Assembly: GCA_009760855.2 (NCBI GenBank)
Contig: WPIO01000037.1
Coordinates: forward strand, 1,817,501-1,881,500
Origin: Cristatella mucedo
Lineage: Eukaryota > Bryozoa > Phylactolaemata > Cristatellidae
Direction of reading: 5' to 3'
Length of the DNA stretch: 64,000 nt
Positions 1 through 14,764 of this stretch are shown here, in pieces (the stretch's first letter is position 1; every line of letters starts with the position of its first letter). Under the pieces are notes generated by a model. That model made no database searches, had not been told where the DNA came from, and worked only from the letters and a program-made list of their open reading frames with translations. Position numbers and translations under genes: made by a program.

Positions 1-1423
1 TTGATTGAGAGTGATTCGAGTTCACTGAGGGTGACACTGATGACAACTATGATGCTTTTGATGTTCTAACACCTAAACTAACGTCACAATCTGGTCTTGG
101 TGACTAAGCGAGAGACCTTGACCTGCAAAAAGAACTGAACTCATTGGTTCTAGATTAAAAGAGAGATATGTTTTACGCCGGTTACTGTGTTTTCGTGGTA
201 TAGACATCGTGAAAAAAATTCATTTCGTACTTTTTGACGAAGGATTCACTAGTCTATTGCACCAGCGTCGAAGGTCTACTCAAGCGAATGGAAAAGTGCT
301 ATGATTCAACTCAGTGGAGAATCTCCATTGATTCATCGAACCGCGTTTTAAAGAGAGTTTTATTTTCCAATGGAAACAAACTTCCCTCTCTGCCGGTTTC
401 GCATTCTGTACAGATGAAAGAGACTTGCAGAAACTTGAAAAAGCTTCTCGATGAAATACAATGCGATCGACTCCAGTGGCAAATTTTCCGAGATCTCAAG
501 GTGATTTGTTGCCTTTCTGCTTGGACTTCAAGGTGGCCACGCAAAATGTCCTCGCTTTCTTCGCCTGTGGGAGGGCAGCGCTGATGCTGCTCTTCATTAG
601 CGAAAGAAACACTGGCCAGAGCTCCTTGTACACCAGGAAGTGACGATGTCCGAGAGCCTCCTCTGGTCGGCAGCGAGAAAGTGCTGCTCCTTTCTTCAAC
701 ATAAACCTTGGGCTAATGAGAAATTATGTTAAGGCTCTGAACCAAGGAGACGATACCTTTTTGCAATAAAAATGTTCTCATTCGCGATGCAAAAATTAAA
801 CCTGGCATTTTCATGGTCCACAGATCAGAGGATTGTTCAAAGACTCGCACTTTGTCCGAGAGCCTCCTCTGGTCGACAGCAAGAAAGTCCTACTTCCTCC
901 ATTGCACATACAGCTTGAACTAATGAGGCTCTGAACCGAGACGGCGATACCTTTACATGCTTACAAGAAAATGTTCCTCAAATTAGCGAGGCAAATATAA
1001 AAGTTGGCATTTGTGTTGGTCCAAAGACGAGATAATTGTTCAAAGACGCACATTTTACATAAAAAAGACCCGGTTTGAGTTGCAGGCATGGAATGGATTT
1101 AAGTCTGTGGCAGAGAACTTTTCCGGCAATCACAAGTCTGCTGACTACACGCGCGATTCGTTGAGAACATGATTCAACGCTACGCGGTACTTGGCAGCAT
1201 AATGAGTGTTAAGATATATTTTCTAAACTCTCACTTTGACTATTTCCCATACAATTTACGAGTATTCAGCGAGGAACAGGGTGAGAGGCTTCATCAGGAC
1301 ATATGTGAAATGGACCGTAGATATCAAGGCCGCTGGAATGTTAACATGATGGCCGATTACCGTTGGAGCATGAACCGCCACAATCCAGCTGCTGAGCATG
1401 GCAAAAAGTCGAGGAAGAGATAG
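1..1423 (+). pseudogene. Decayed copy of a multi-copy transposon-like protein family
   Basis: A protein can be followed from the window edge to about 1423 only by changing frame several times and crossing stops. Blocks seen: LVYCTSVEGLL from 249, WRISIDSSNRVLK from 315, NGNKLPSLPVSHSVQMKET from about 372, LQWQIFRDLKVI ending near 506, FELQAWNGFKSVAENF near 1075-1125, SVKIYFLNSHFDYFP from about 1205 and HQDICEMDRRYQGRWN from about 1292. From memory, these blocks occur in this order in an uncharacterised protein family present in many copies in arthropods and other invertebrates, which behaves like a mobile element; no catalytic role is known to me. The copy runs off the left edge, so its start is missing. 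Stops and frameshifts make it a pseudogene. The last block, 1169-1423, is open for 84 residues and ends in a basic tail. Confidence 0.7.
647..1054 (+). repeat. Internal tandem duplication (about 205 bp x 2) inside the pseudogene
   Basis: The segment starting TGTCCGAGAGCCTCCTCTGG occurs at 647 and again at 853; the motif ATTGTTCAAAGAC near its end occurs at about 832 and 1035. Both units encode the same part of the family protein (EPPLV.S.KVLL, then IKPGIF or IKVGICVGP). The intact protein would have this once, so the copy was duplicated internally, after or during decay. Confidence 0.7.
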
Positions 1424-2333
1424 TTTAAAATAATTTGACTACATGAAGGAAGACTTGTGTTTAAGTTGTACATAACCTAGATGATATTGTTATTAAACAA
1501 TTGTAAAACTTTATGTTTTGCATACGAAATTATTATAAAATAAAAACAAAAATGGTTAAAATCCTGATGAGCTGGGTTAAAACTAATTACAGATTCTGAA
1601 AGAGCACCCCAAAATCTACTTAAATCATCTAATAGATTGTAAAAACTGACAAAACAGTTTTCATTTTCAGGCCAGTGTTATCAATTACACGGCCATCAAT
1701 TTCGCTGGCGTTGCTGAATTAAAAATCTTATAACTGCTCAACCAAATCAGGCCTACGTATGCAGAGCTCCACGACTAAACAGCGTTACTTTTGAGGATAC
1801 GATTGGCTGGCCTTGGATTACGCGGCCGGGATTTGCATTCTAGTAATCTAGTGCCAGAGATCATCCATTCAACCGCTCCTCACTGTCAGTAGACACATTC
1901 CAATGAACTTTGATCGCCGAACTCTGATATCATGAAACCATATCTTTATATGTTCCACGACACTAACCACTGCTTTTCCTTCTTGCCTACTCATCTTTCT
2001 GGGACTCTGGGACCCACCACCTCTTACGGGCAAAGCCCAGTTCTTTGCAATCTGTTCCCTCATGTTGTAAATACTAGTATACTTTACGTTAGCTCGAACG
2101 CGAAAAACAAAAGTGTATGTATAATAACGAATCAGAGAGGATGGGTACTTGTAAGTGTTCAGCGAGATGGCTGGCCGCTTGTGGTGTTGCCGCCGAACAC
2201 CACCGAAATACCATAGTAGATTGTATACGCAAAATTATCCTGCTCCTGCCATGAGTCGGTGGCCTAATTCGATTAAGGCTAATCTCGCCTCACTTCTTGT
2301 CCTGCGACTCGCCATTCGCCAGGAGCAATGGCT
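1424..2333. other. No recognised feature
   Basis: A/T-rich at first, with the poly(A)-like motif AATAAAAACAAAAATGG near 1538-1555 just downstream of the pseudogene. Short open frames on both strands show no splice-site pairing or motif that I recognise. Confidence 0.5.
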
Positions 2334-2815
2334 TTACGATCCATTCAACCGAATCGAGGCACGTTTTCTGCACTCGGTTTGTGCTGCTCCGCGTTTGTGA
2401 CCCGCGACGGGCTGCAGCTTCAGAGAGTCGGATAGCGAAGCAGGGCAGCCCCTCACCACCGGGCCTGGTCTGACGCCACCCATCCTCAACTCGGTCTGCA
2501 TCCGCTGCAGCCGGCGATTTCGTGCGCATGCGCATCCTACCATTTTGTCAGCCGCCGGGGCGACGGCCTCGGCAGCCGCGTGTTCGGACGAACCGGCGGT
2601 TTCGGCCCGCGGCGCTTTAGCCGCTGCAGTGGCTGCCGACACAGCAGAGATCTTCTGCAGAACGTCGTTGAGAGCCACGTTGATCTCCGGCGTGTAGTAG
2701 GACAGAGAGCGAACTGTATCCGGGTTCAGGCTGGCCCGGACCAGCAGCTCCCGCTCCTTGCGCACTAGCATCTTCCGGTGGCCCTCCAAGTCTGACGAGG
2801 CGCCGCCTTCGAGAC
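2334..2815 (-). CDS. Candidate terminal exon of the CNBD2-like gene
   Basis: On the minus strand a good acceptor (pyrimidine tract ending in CCCAG) at 2816 is followed by an open frame to a stop at 2334-2336. It starts with two bases of a codon, which fits the phase-1 end of the candidate exon at 3225-3347. It encodes about 160 residues, LEGGASSDLEGHRKMLVRKE, then SLSYYTPEINVALNDVLQKI, then Ala-rich and Arg-rich sequence. The N-terminal half looks helical. I do not recognise it as a conserved part of the CNBD2 family, so assignment rests on strand, phase and position only. The high G+C content makes a chance open frame possible. Confidence 0.35.
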
Positions 2816-2953
2816 CTGGGCGAAGCGAAGCGAAGGCCACAAGTGCGAAGTACGTCAGCGACAGGCATGGCTGCCGAAGTGTGTCGGCAGAGGCAGACAG
2901 GCAGAGCCGGCTGCGCAGCAGCTAGCACCGGTTGACGCGGCCAAAGGAGCAGC

Positions 2954-2986
2954 TCTTAGGACATGGGGTGGGGGGGGGGGGGGGGG
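2954..2986. repeat. Homopolymeric G run
   Basis: A run of more than 15 consecutive G bases in a G-rich stretch, a possible quadruplex or assembly weak point. Similar G or C runs lie near 22650, 24578, 41031 and 60095. Confidence 0.8.
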
Positions 2987-3224
2987 TTCAACGAGGCAGA
3001 CTCGAGCCGGGATATTGCAGGCGTGCGAAGGCAGCCCGGCAAGCCCGACCGCCTCCGCCGCTTTCGAGAGCGAAGTGGGTAGCTCGCTCAGCTTCCGGCC
3101 GCTGCATTGGGCCCGCTGCCGGCTTTGACACCGGCGAGATCGCCCGACCCGAGCGAAGCCGAAAGACGTGCGAACACGACGCATAGGTAAGCGCGAGGCG
3201 TTTTTAAATGCCACGATGTTTCAC

Positions 3225-3347
3225 AAAGCCCTCTAGAAGTCGGCTTCGGTCTCGTTGCATTCAACTCGTGCAATCGTGCGCCGGCATTGCAAGCGACAAC
3301 CCCGGCGATTGTGGTGGCCAAGAACAGGGGCTGCATCTCGGAGTCAG
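3225..3347 (-). CDS. Candidate C-terminal exon of the CNBD2-like gene
   Basis: Minus-strand acceptor CCCCGCAG before 3347 and donor GTGAAA after 3225. The exon begins with two bases, which matches the phase-1 end of the exon at 6512-6593, and ends in phase 1, which matches the candidate at 2334-2815. It encodes ADSEMQPLFLATTI then AGVVACNAGARLHELNATR. The hydrophobic-Gly-Ala-x-Leu-x-x-Leu-Asn pattern resembles the last strand of the second cyclic-nucleotide-binding fold, but the match is loose and the donor is weak. A 2.6 kb polypurine block would lie in the intron before it. Confidence 0.4.
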
Positions 3348-3431
3348 CTGCGGGGCCTCACACGGTCCCCGCTCGAACGTGTATGGCGCTCTGCCGGAGT
3401 ACTTTCCACGGTTCGCACGAATTCAAAACTA

Positions 3432-3572
3432 TTAGCTGATTTAACAGCCTCATTTGTATATCGGCAAAAGAGCCTTGCAGTTGGCAATAGAGGATCGCTC
3501 GATGCAGGAATCGAACCCGCGACCGCAATCGTGAAGAGCGAGCAGCTTACCGATCTCTTGGGCTATCGCAGC
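3432..3572 (-). mobile_element. tRNA-derived SINE, type A
   Basis: Read on the minus strand: a tRNA-like head with the B-box GGTTCGATTCC, then an AAGGCTCTT.T segment, ending in the family tail AACAGCCTCATTTGTAT in reverse (TAGCTGATTTAACAGCC on the plus strand). The same order is seen in at least eight copies in this window. Confidence 0.7.
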
Positions 3573-3734
3573 ATAGTTAGGCAATTGGAAGCGGAGGTGA
3601 ACGCTTGGCAGCGCGAGCGCCGCTGGCTAGAGGCACGGAGGATACGACGCTCAAGCGGCGTATACCTAAGGCATCGATGCTCTTGTTACAACTACTACTC
3701 GATGCTCCTGCAGCGCTTCGTGGAAGAAAGCAAG

Positions 3735-6325
<2,591 letters not shown>

Positions 6326-6511
6326 TGTGAAAGTCCCAAAACACATTCTCATTTCCACTTTCTGGAGGGAATACTGGTAGCGGACGAGCGGTCGCGGTCT
6401 GCTCTCCTGCCGTAAGGCGGAAGGGGCGTGGCCCGCCGCCCCCGAGGCGCAAGCAGCTGGGCCTGTGGGCGTCGCCATAACGTAGCGTGGCGGGTCGGAG
6501 CTCGGTCTTAC

Positions 6512-6593
6512 CTTGCGCTATGGCCGGCAGCTTTCTTTTGCCGCCAATCTGTACCTCGCAGTTCTTCAGTTTCTTAAGGACGTTTAAGCTTCC
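6512..6593 (-). CDS. CNBD2-like exon 10
   Basis: Acceptor TTTACCGTCAG before 6593 and donor GTAAGA after 6512. Encodes GSLNVLKKLKNCEVQ followed by IGGKRKLPAIAQ, ending in phase 1. With exon 9 it forms the beta strands of the second nucleotide-binding-like fold (IFIVKS joined to GSLNVLKKL), a join typical of the family. Phase 0 at its start matches exon 9. Confidence 0.85.
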
Positions 6594-7314
6594 CTGACGG
6601 TAAATGAAGCAGAGCGGAGCGTTAGCGGCTGCTCGGGCATGCTCGGGCATGCTCGTGCTCGCTGTAGCGGTCGCTGGACGAAGCGCGTAAAGTAACGTAA
6701 AAGAGCAGGTCAGCTGATTTAAGAGCCTCACTTATATGCCTAGCGGCGGCAGAAGAACCTTAGCGGCGATCGCACCCGCTTGCTGCCGGCAACAAGGAAT
6801 TCCCTAGTGTAGGACTCGAACACGCCGCCCGGTTCGTTAAGTGAGAGCACCGTAACCATAGAGATTAGGACCGAGGGGCGTAGGAACTTGGTCCATGCCT
6901 TAAGTGTTCAATAGATTTTGAAAAAGCCACTAGTTAGAAGATTGGATAACAGCTCGGTGCCAAGAGCCGAGCCGTCCGGTACCTTTCTACCCCGGTCGAA
7001 CTGCTGCACTGGCCGCACTGTAGGCTTTATATTCAACTCTGCTTCTCAGTGCTTGTCCTGAGATGGTAAAACAGTCCGTCATTGCAGTGGGTGGCAGAGT
7101 CTTGTCATCGATATCGTGAAGAACAGGACGGCTTTCAGGATGGATTTGACCACTGGCGATAAGGCGGTCTGAGCCGGATGTCAGATGGAGAGAGAAGACG
7201 AGGAAGATATAGAGGGATGAGAGGGATAGAGAAATATAGATATAGAGGGATGAGAGAAAGGAGAGAGGAGAAGGAGAGAAAGAGAGAGGGATATATATAT
7301 ATATATATATATAT

Positions 7315-7382
<68 letters not shown>

Positions 7383-10300
7383 GGTGAAAGGGAGGAAAGA
7401 GAGACAGGTAGGTAGATACATGGACAATTAGATAAGAAAGTAAGTAAATAAATAAATATAAATTTGAAGTGAACAGAAAGTGAGAGCAAGTGGGTGGACG
7501 GAGAGACACAGGGAAACAGAGGTAAGAGAAAAGATAGAGAAAATCCCCTATTCTAATTCGTCCTGCTTTCAATTACGATCTCGATCAGTACAGCTTTGAG
7601 ACGCACAATTTAAAAGAAATACCTCAACATGTTCTCGATTATCGGGAGAGCTCACATGAAAACTCGACGAGCCCCGCGCATAAGCACGCACACTCTCAGA
7701 GACATGTAGGCACTCACTCACTTTCGCATGCAAAAATAAGCACATCGTAAGTCATAGGATAAGACATATATGCATTGAATGCACGACTATACACTGTATA
7801 TGTACGCATTCGTACACACTTGCTACATTATCAAGCATCGAGTTTGTGCTGAAGTTAGACACGAACTGAGATGGCCATATCACAAAGCTGTTTGGTCCGG
7901 ACGTGAAGAACCGGCCTGAGGCAGTATCCTATATGGATTCTTTTAATTTGTTTACATTGTCAATAGCTCAGGCAATTGCAATTACAGCAAGCCACTAATT
8001 GTCATGCTTTATGCCATGAAACACCGTGCCGCTAAGGAGCTCGGCGTAAATTCTGAACCACATGGTGCTATCTTAAAGAATACAAGAGCAGAGCTTATCT
8101 GCAACGTGCTAATTGAAAACGCTCATACTTGCAGCTGCTACCGAACAGAGGCATTCATTTGCAATTCGGCTACTTAAATCTACCCGAGCCAGCTAGATTT
8201 GTTTGCCTACATGCATGTAGACCCAAGCAGCACAAATCAGCTCACCGATTTCACAATGAAAATCCAGTCAGAATCGTTGCTGTCCGACGCAAGAACAAAG
8301 CCCCTCCTACAAGGCGGAACAGCCGGTGGTAGGCTCTTGACAGTAGACCTAGAGGCAGCAGCAGCAGCCACCGAACGTTTCACGACGTACGATTGCTGTG
8401 ACCGAACTAGATTACCACCCAATCTCGTGCACCGAATGACGCAGGTCTCTCACACCAAAAAGGACTTAATGTTCAGCTACTGAAGCACTATTTACTTTCA
8501 CGAGACGTGAAAGCAGGAAAAGAATGACAAATAGCGCAGGTAGAACAATTAATAGCGCTGCGTTCGACTTTCACCTCAACGCTGTGACTTATTGCACACC
8601 GTGGCACACCGCTGTATAAGGTCGCAATTTTGTCAAATTTAATTAGTGCACTTTCTGAAGTAGCACCAAAGCTTCGTGTAGGTTTCAATAGACAGCCTCT
8701 TTTGTTTTTTTTGTTTATGAACGGCAACGTAAATGCTGCTCATTGTCACGGAAATACGTAGATACTGCTCTTTGCCCCAGAGGTCTAAACATGTGGACTC
8801 TCAACATTTTGACGCGAATCTTTCATCAATTTAATGAATGGTGGACGGAAAACGGTAGAAAGCGACCCGAGCGTCGACTGGGTATTTTTAACACGTTCAA
8901 GCATTAATTATTTGCTTGCCACCGTATCAGGTAGTGCAGGGTAACATTTATAAAAGGGCTTAGACTCGCAAGCGTCAGACGCACTGTACAGAAATATAAA
9001 ATGCAACAGCCGTTGTATTTACCTTGCGAGGCTCGTTTTAAACGGCGAGTAACGTCTCGAGGGAAGCAACGATGCATCGGTCATGCCCGCATCTATCGAA
9101 AGCGCATACCATTAAAGGATTTCTCTAAGCAGTGCCACTTAGTATTCTTGGCTTGCGAATATTTCTTTAGCATATGCAATGAAGAGATTTTCGGATGCGG
9201 CGACGTGCACTCTGACGGCATTTTTGGGCTTCTGGAACTGCCGAATAACCGGCCATTTTACGTATCGTCTACTTCGACCTGACCGGAAATGCGATCCCTT
9301 GATGCGGCTGCTGCAGCTGCTAGCGCTTGGCTTATTTGAGCCCGAACGAGCGTGTCCATCCTCATGCAATCGAGCGGCGTTCCGTCGTCAACGGAAGTGG
9401 TACGGCGAACCTGGCGGTCTGGTGCGGCACTTACTTGTAGTAGGTGAATATAACTTTCTTCGGATGATCAGATACGATCTGCACAGGCCAGCCCTGCATG
9501 TATCCAAGTGATCTAAAACGTGACGCCAAAGGGAGGGTGAATCGACACAAATGCTCGAGCTCGACGTCTGCGATGAAGATATGGCGAGCAGCGCTAATCT
9601 TAGAGCGAGCCATCGGTCTTAGCCTAGCGGGAAGGCGCTCCACTTTTCGTTCCAGGTTATGGGTTCGAGTCCTAATGCCAGCCATTCCTTATTGCACACA
9701 GCTGGTGAAAGTGACGGCCGCTCGAGCAAATCTTTCGAGAAAACGCTGTGACGCTGTGACGACGCTCGAGCCATCAGCCCGCTCTCGAGGCTTGAGCGGG
9801 CGCCGTCGAAATTAAATCGGCGAAGAGAGCGCCGGCCGAGGACGCCAGTCTACTGCGGGCGTCACGAGTTGGGCGTGGTGGTCTTCCTTTTCTGGCCGAC
9901 TCTTCTGACTTTTGACTTTTCTGCCTGACTCGCATCTTTTCGCGCTGCTTAACTTTGCTCGATTGCAGCCGAGAAAATCCAAGGCTGCAATGTCGCACTA
10001 GGGTGCACGCAGCTTCGGACCGCGCCAAGGTCACCCGAAGGTCGTCGAGCCGCAAGGTCGCCTGCAGCATGCGACAGCGAACTTCGTCGCCCGTCAGAGC
10101 GAATCGCAGAGATGGAAGGCCACTAGCACTTTCTGGCTAGAAATACCCTAGAATGTCTCGCAGTGCTCAATTGCGACGTGCGTTCGTTGAAAGTTCTTTT
10201 TTCAGTCGCCATCTAATCGTGCTAGGGACTGATTGACTAGATAGCGGGGGTGTGGGACCGTCGCTGCTAAAGAACAAGAGCGTCCTTCCTGCTCGACGCC

Positions 10301-13300
10301 TCCCTCGAGTTTGCTTCCTGCTCGACGCCTCCCTCGAGTTTGCGCACCGACGGCGCTACAACTAATACCGCTCCGCTCCAGGAAGCGTATTGCGGATCTC
10401 GTCGTTGCAAAGTTTCTTGGCTAGCAGCAGCCGCTTTTTCTTTTGGCTTTTGCTACAGTCCTGATTTCATAAGTATTCTTGGGTATTATTAGAAAGAGCT
10501 GCGCTCTTTTCTAGAAATGCACGCACTAATTCTCTCTGGTTCCCAAGTAGGGTGCCAGTTTCCACGAATTCGGCCTGGGGTTTCGCTCGCTGGTAAGGTA
10601 CTCGCCTTAAACGACCGAGGTCGCGGGCTCAAGCCCGGAGGCACACGTCACGCGCCTGGACAGAGACCAAGTTCTCCAAGGGCGATATACAAATACATTA
10701 TATTTTAAAATTAGCTTAATTTATTCAATGTATTTCGACCAGAATTTGGTATTTTCAATTTTTTTCCTTTACTATTTAATTCGCTAGTATTAGTTGGGCA
10801 GCTATGTAGTCAGCTGATCTCGTATGATCTCGAGTGCCTTTTTGCTTCGGTGAAGGTTGAAGCTACAGGCTGCGCGAGCTGAACCTGATGTCTGTGGTAT
10901 AGTAAGCGGCGTACCTCATGAATTGCTCGTTTGCCTCCTTCTGACCTCTTGACATGAAGATGTCCAGATAGTCCTATAAATGGGAATAGATGGAGGAAGC
11001 GAAGCGCTTCGCCCACTCCGGACGCTCTTGAGTGCCACCGCTCTCAGAGTGCCGCGCGCCCCTGTAGAGGTCAGGGTGCAGGCTGCATGCAGGTCAGAGT
11101 GCAGGCTGCTGCGTGCAGGTCAGAGTTCGGGCTGCTGGCCGCGCCGGCAGTCGCCGCGATAGTCCCGCCTACTGAATCGTTGAGCGACAGAAGTTCCACG
11201 GGCTCTTTAGACAGCGTCGACGCCTCGCGATGGGTACCGCGCATGATCTCTTCGTCGCCGAATATGCTTCCACGCGCGAGAGTGCCGACTGGCTTGTTGC
11301 TGTTGGTTTGAGCGTCAAACATGGTCACGACGACTGCAAAAAGGATGACAAAAATTTGTGTGGCCCCTCCCGCGAAGATGGGTGCAACGAGATGCTTGAT
11401 AAAGCAGCAGCCGACACTCGGACTGCGTCGAAGCCCGGACAAAGAACGATAGAGTCAATCGCCGGCAGCCGCCGGCTGCACGTGTCTCCGATGTGTCGCT
11501 CGCTCGCCGCCGCCTCTGCGGCCAGCGGCTGCCGAGCTCACCTGATCCAGAGAGTATGTAGTAGAAGGCGACCGCCGGCTGAGCTTCGCGCGTGACGAGA
11601 CGCTTCTCAGGGTACGTCTGATAGCGTGCCCGCTCCGCTATCATGCGCTGCATGAAGAGCGGATATTCGGCGAGCGAAGCGTAGCCTCGCTGCATTACCA
11701 TAATCTACGACGACGCGGAGAGATGGAGAGAAACAGCGGTTAGACGGCTGCTCGCGTGCCTGCTCTCGTGCCTATTTGAGAGCGACCGCGGGATGTTGGC
11801 TAGCTGGTGGTCTGACAGCGAGTCCCTCACTGAGCATCCTGCTGCTTCCGCTGCTGCTGCTCAGCCTCGGCTTCAGGGATTATTGCATTGTCCAGGGATT
11901 ATTACATTGTCCAGGGATTATTGCATTGTTCATAGAGCCGGCCCCCAGAGAGCAGGCTGGCTTTAGAGACTGCTCGCTGCTGCTGCTACCTACTGAGTGA
12001 CTGCCGTGCAACTTACGTAGTGAATTTCATGCTCTGTCCTCGTTTTCGGGTCCTTTAGTAGAATCCTGACTGCCTCTTTCGGGATCTTAGACTAGTAACA
12101 GAAAAAAATGTTGACGGTTGGTTATGAGTAAGAGAGCGATCGTTGGATACAAGGTGCGACCCACTGCAGATCAAGAGTCCTAGTTCGTCCGTCAAAACGT
12201 TCGGAGTGCGGTCAAACCAGAAGCTGATCATCCACTTAAGTGTGGCTTTTAATTAATTAATAAATGAGGGCTATAATTAATGAGGAATTATCGGACAAAT
12301 CAATACGTGATGAAACACGGCAGATAATAGAAGAAATTACCGAACGAGCCCCGATTCAGTGGACATGTTATCAAGTCTGCTTATTGGGTTGTTAAAGAAG
12401 GTTACAGACGCTAGTCAAACAGTTTTCCTAATAATATAAAGAAATAAGCGGATGGAGAAAGATGCTTTTTAAAAGGGCTGCTGATCGCTTTTGTCAAGGA
12501 AAGTGCATGGCGACTTTTGGACAGTGTTCTAATTGCATCGGGCTCGTTACCGTTTGCCTAGCAGTCAAAATCGCATCGTCAGATCGTGTTGCAGAACCAG
12601 GAGTTTGAAAAAAAAGAGCGTTTCGAAGAAAAGATTGAAAACTGTCGCATTTCCTTGTTGATCACCGACACGAGCGTGGCCAGATGCTCTTCAAGGTCAA
12701 GGTTGTGCAACTTGAAGGTGAATCTTAGGGAAAAGTGACTCAAAAAGATCGAGCACAATCACTTCATGCATTTAAAAAATACCTGTGTGTAAAAAATACA
12801 ATTTGAAGTTTTTGTGCCTGATATATATATATATATATTTGTGTGTGGGTGCGTGTGCGTGCGTATGCGTGTGTGTGTAAGTACATAAGCTGAACAAGGT
12901 TCCTATTGCCTAAACCTAGACCTTACTCTCTCGAACCATCCTATCAAAGTGCTCGGCGACACGAACCTCTTTCACGGCTTAAGGGGGGCTGCAGCCGACC
13001 GAGCTGCTTGCTTTATCCATGGTCATCGATAACCGACCGTGCGTTGGCTTGCTATAAATCGTGGGAGAAAGCGCAGATTCAGAATCAAAAGATAAACCCT
13101 TGATAGATGAAATCATATGCACTGCGCCATTAAAAAAGACACGGACGCCGGAGGGTAGCAGCTGTGTGAGGTCTTTACGAAACGCTCACACGCCTAAGCT
13201 AAAAAAGTGATGACGACTAACCGACTTCCAGTCCCTGTCCCTGAACCAGGAGGCCCGGGTAGCACCCACGACCCCTGCAGGACTGGGCACCGCCGGCTGA

Positions 13301-14424
13301 TGTGTATACATGCAAGTTAAAAACTTTCAATCAATCTTTGATCTAGTTAAAAGTCAAAATCCCGCCCCGATTTCGCGATAACCAGTTCTGCGCCGCGAAA
13401 GCGCGATGTCAACAATACATTTTCCATTGGGGGCCCCCCCTAAAGAGCGAGTGACTCAGCAAGCGGCGTCCTGATGTGGCGAAACACTTCCGTCCGCCTT
13501 CACTATAGTGGGAGTGAGCGGCGAAGCGGCAGTCTATCGCTCCCTTCTTCCCTAATAAGCACGCACCTCCTTCGAAGACCGGAACAAGTTTATATCGAAG
13601 AGCAGGTCTTCTTTGTCTCCTTCCATGGCTTTCAGCACGTCCGGGCTTAGATATTTTTGCGTCCACTTGGTATTCCTTGAAAAAGACAAGAATTCATGAC
13701 GGTTCGACAGAATTTGAGCCGCGTAGCAGCCAAGAATTTTGTTGAGGCTCATGGTGCTGCCCCGATTTGACCAAGGGAATAAGGTGCTCGCTTTTAACGA
13801 CTGAGGTCAAGGTAAATGCATTTTTGATGGACGAGGTCGTAGGCTCGAGCCCTTGCGGTACATGTGGACCATTGACCCTTGACCCTCGAGCCTTTGCGGT
13901 ACATGCGGAGCACCAGGATAGAGATTCAGTTCTTTCAAGGCGCTATACAAATGAATTATATTATGTAATAGACAAATAGCAATGCACGCAAAGGCAGCAC
14001 CGTAAGATTTGTCAGTCCGTCTACCTCACGGCAGCGCCAAATTTATCTGACCTTTACTCCATTAAACGTTTGCGTATCCGACGGCTAACGCAAGGCTCAC
14101 TGGCCAAACAGCCCCGCTCAAGCTGCCAAATTAGGCATAGGCAGCTCGCGGCACAGTCGGTGATTAACGATTGCAAAGAAGCAAGGTAAGTGAAAAAGGG
14201 GTAGGCTCACCTCTCCATGTTGTATTTAACCAGGCCTACGAGCTTTGCCACTGCGCGAGCAATCCGCTGAAATCTTCTGTACGGCTCGCCTTGCGTCTGA
14301 TAAAAAAAGCATTACGGAACAACGTAATTGACAGGATGGGTACCAAGTCAAGTGCAGTATAGGCGCGGACAAACAGTATACAAATGCATGCATATCGATG
14401 TCCTGTCTGACGAGTTGAACCTAC

Positions 14425-14489
<65 letters not shown>

Positions 14490-14733
14490 GGTTGGGGTAG
14501 GGGGGCAACCTGCAGGGCTGCAGCAGCCGTGGCGACGAGCTCTGATTTGCACTGCAAGTCAGATAATTGAGCGGCTGGGTGACTACGCCCCGTGGTCACT
14601 GCAGGTGGAGCCGAAACGCTTGGGGTTTCGGTAGGGGGGCCTGCGGTGCTTGCTTGTGGAGCTTGTTGCAAAGTGGCGTGCAGTTGGAGGCTGGTCTGTG
14701 AACTGGCTGAAGGATGTGAGTGTGTGCGTGCGG

Positions 14734-14764
<31 letters not shown>

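Noticed and set aside
9139-9369. Minus-strand frame as a possible extra CNBD2-like exon
   Set aside because: No family pattern and no phase-compatible splice pair; exon 8 joins exon 9 directly in phase.
9608-9690. Functional tRNA gene
   Set aside because: A and B boxes are present but no acceptor stem closes. The same holds for the other B-box hits at 37562, 51849 and 29472, which are SINE heads.
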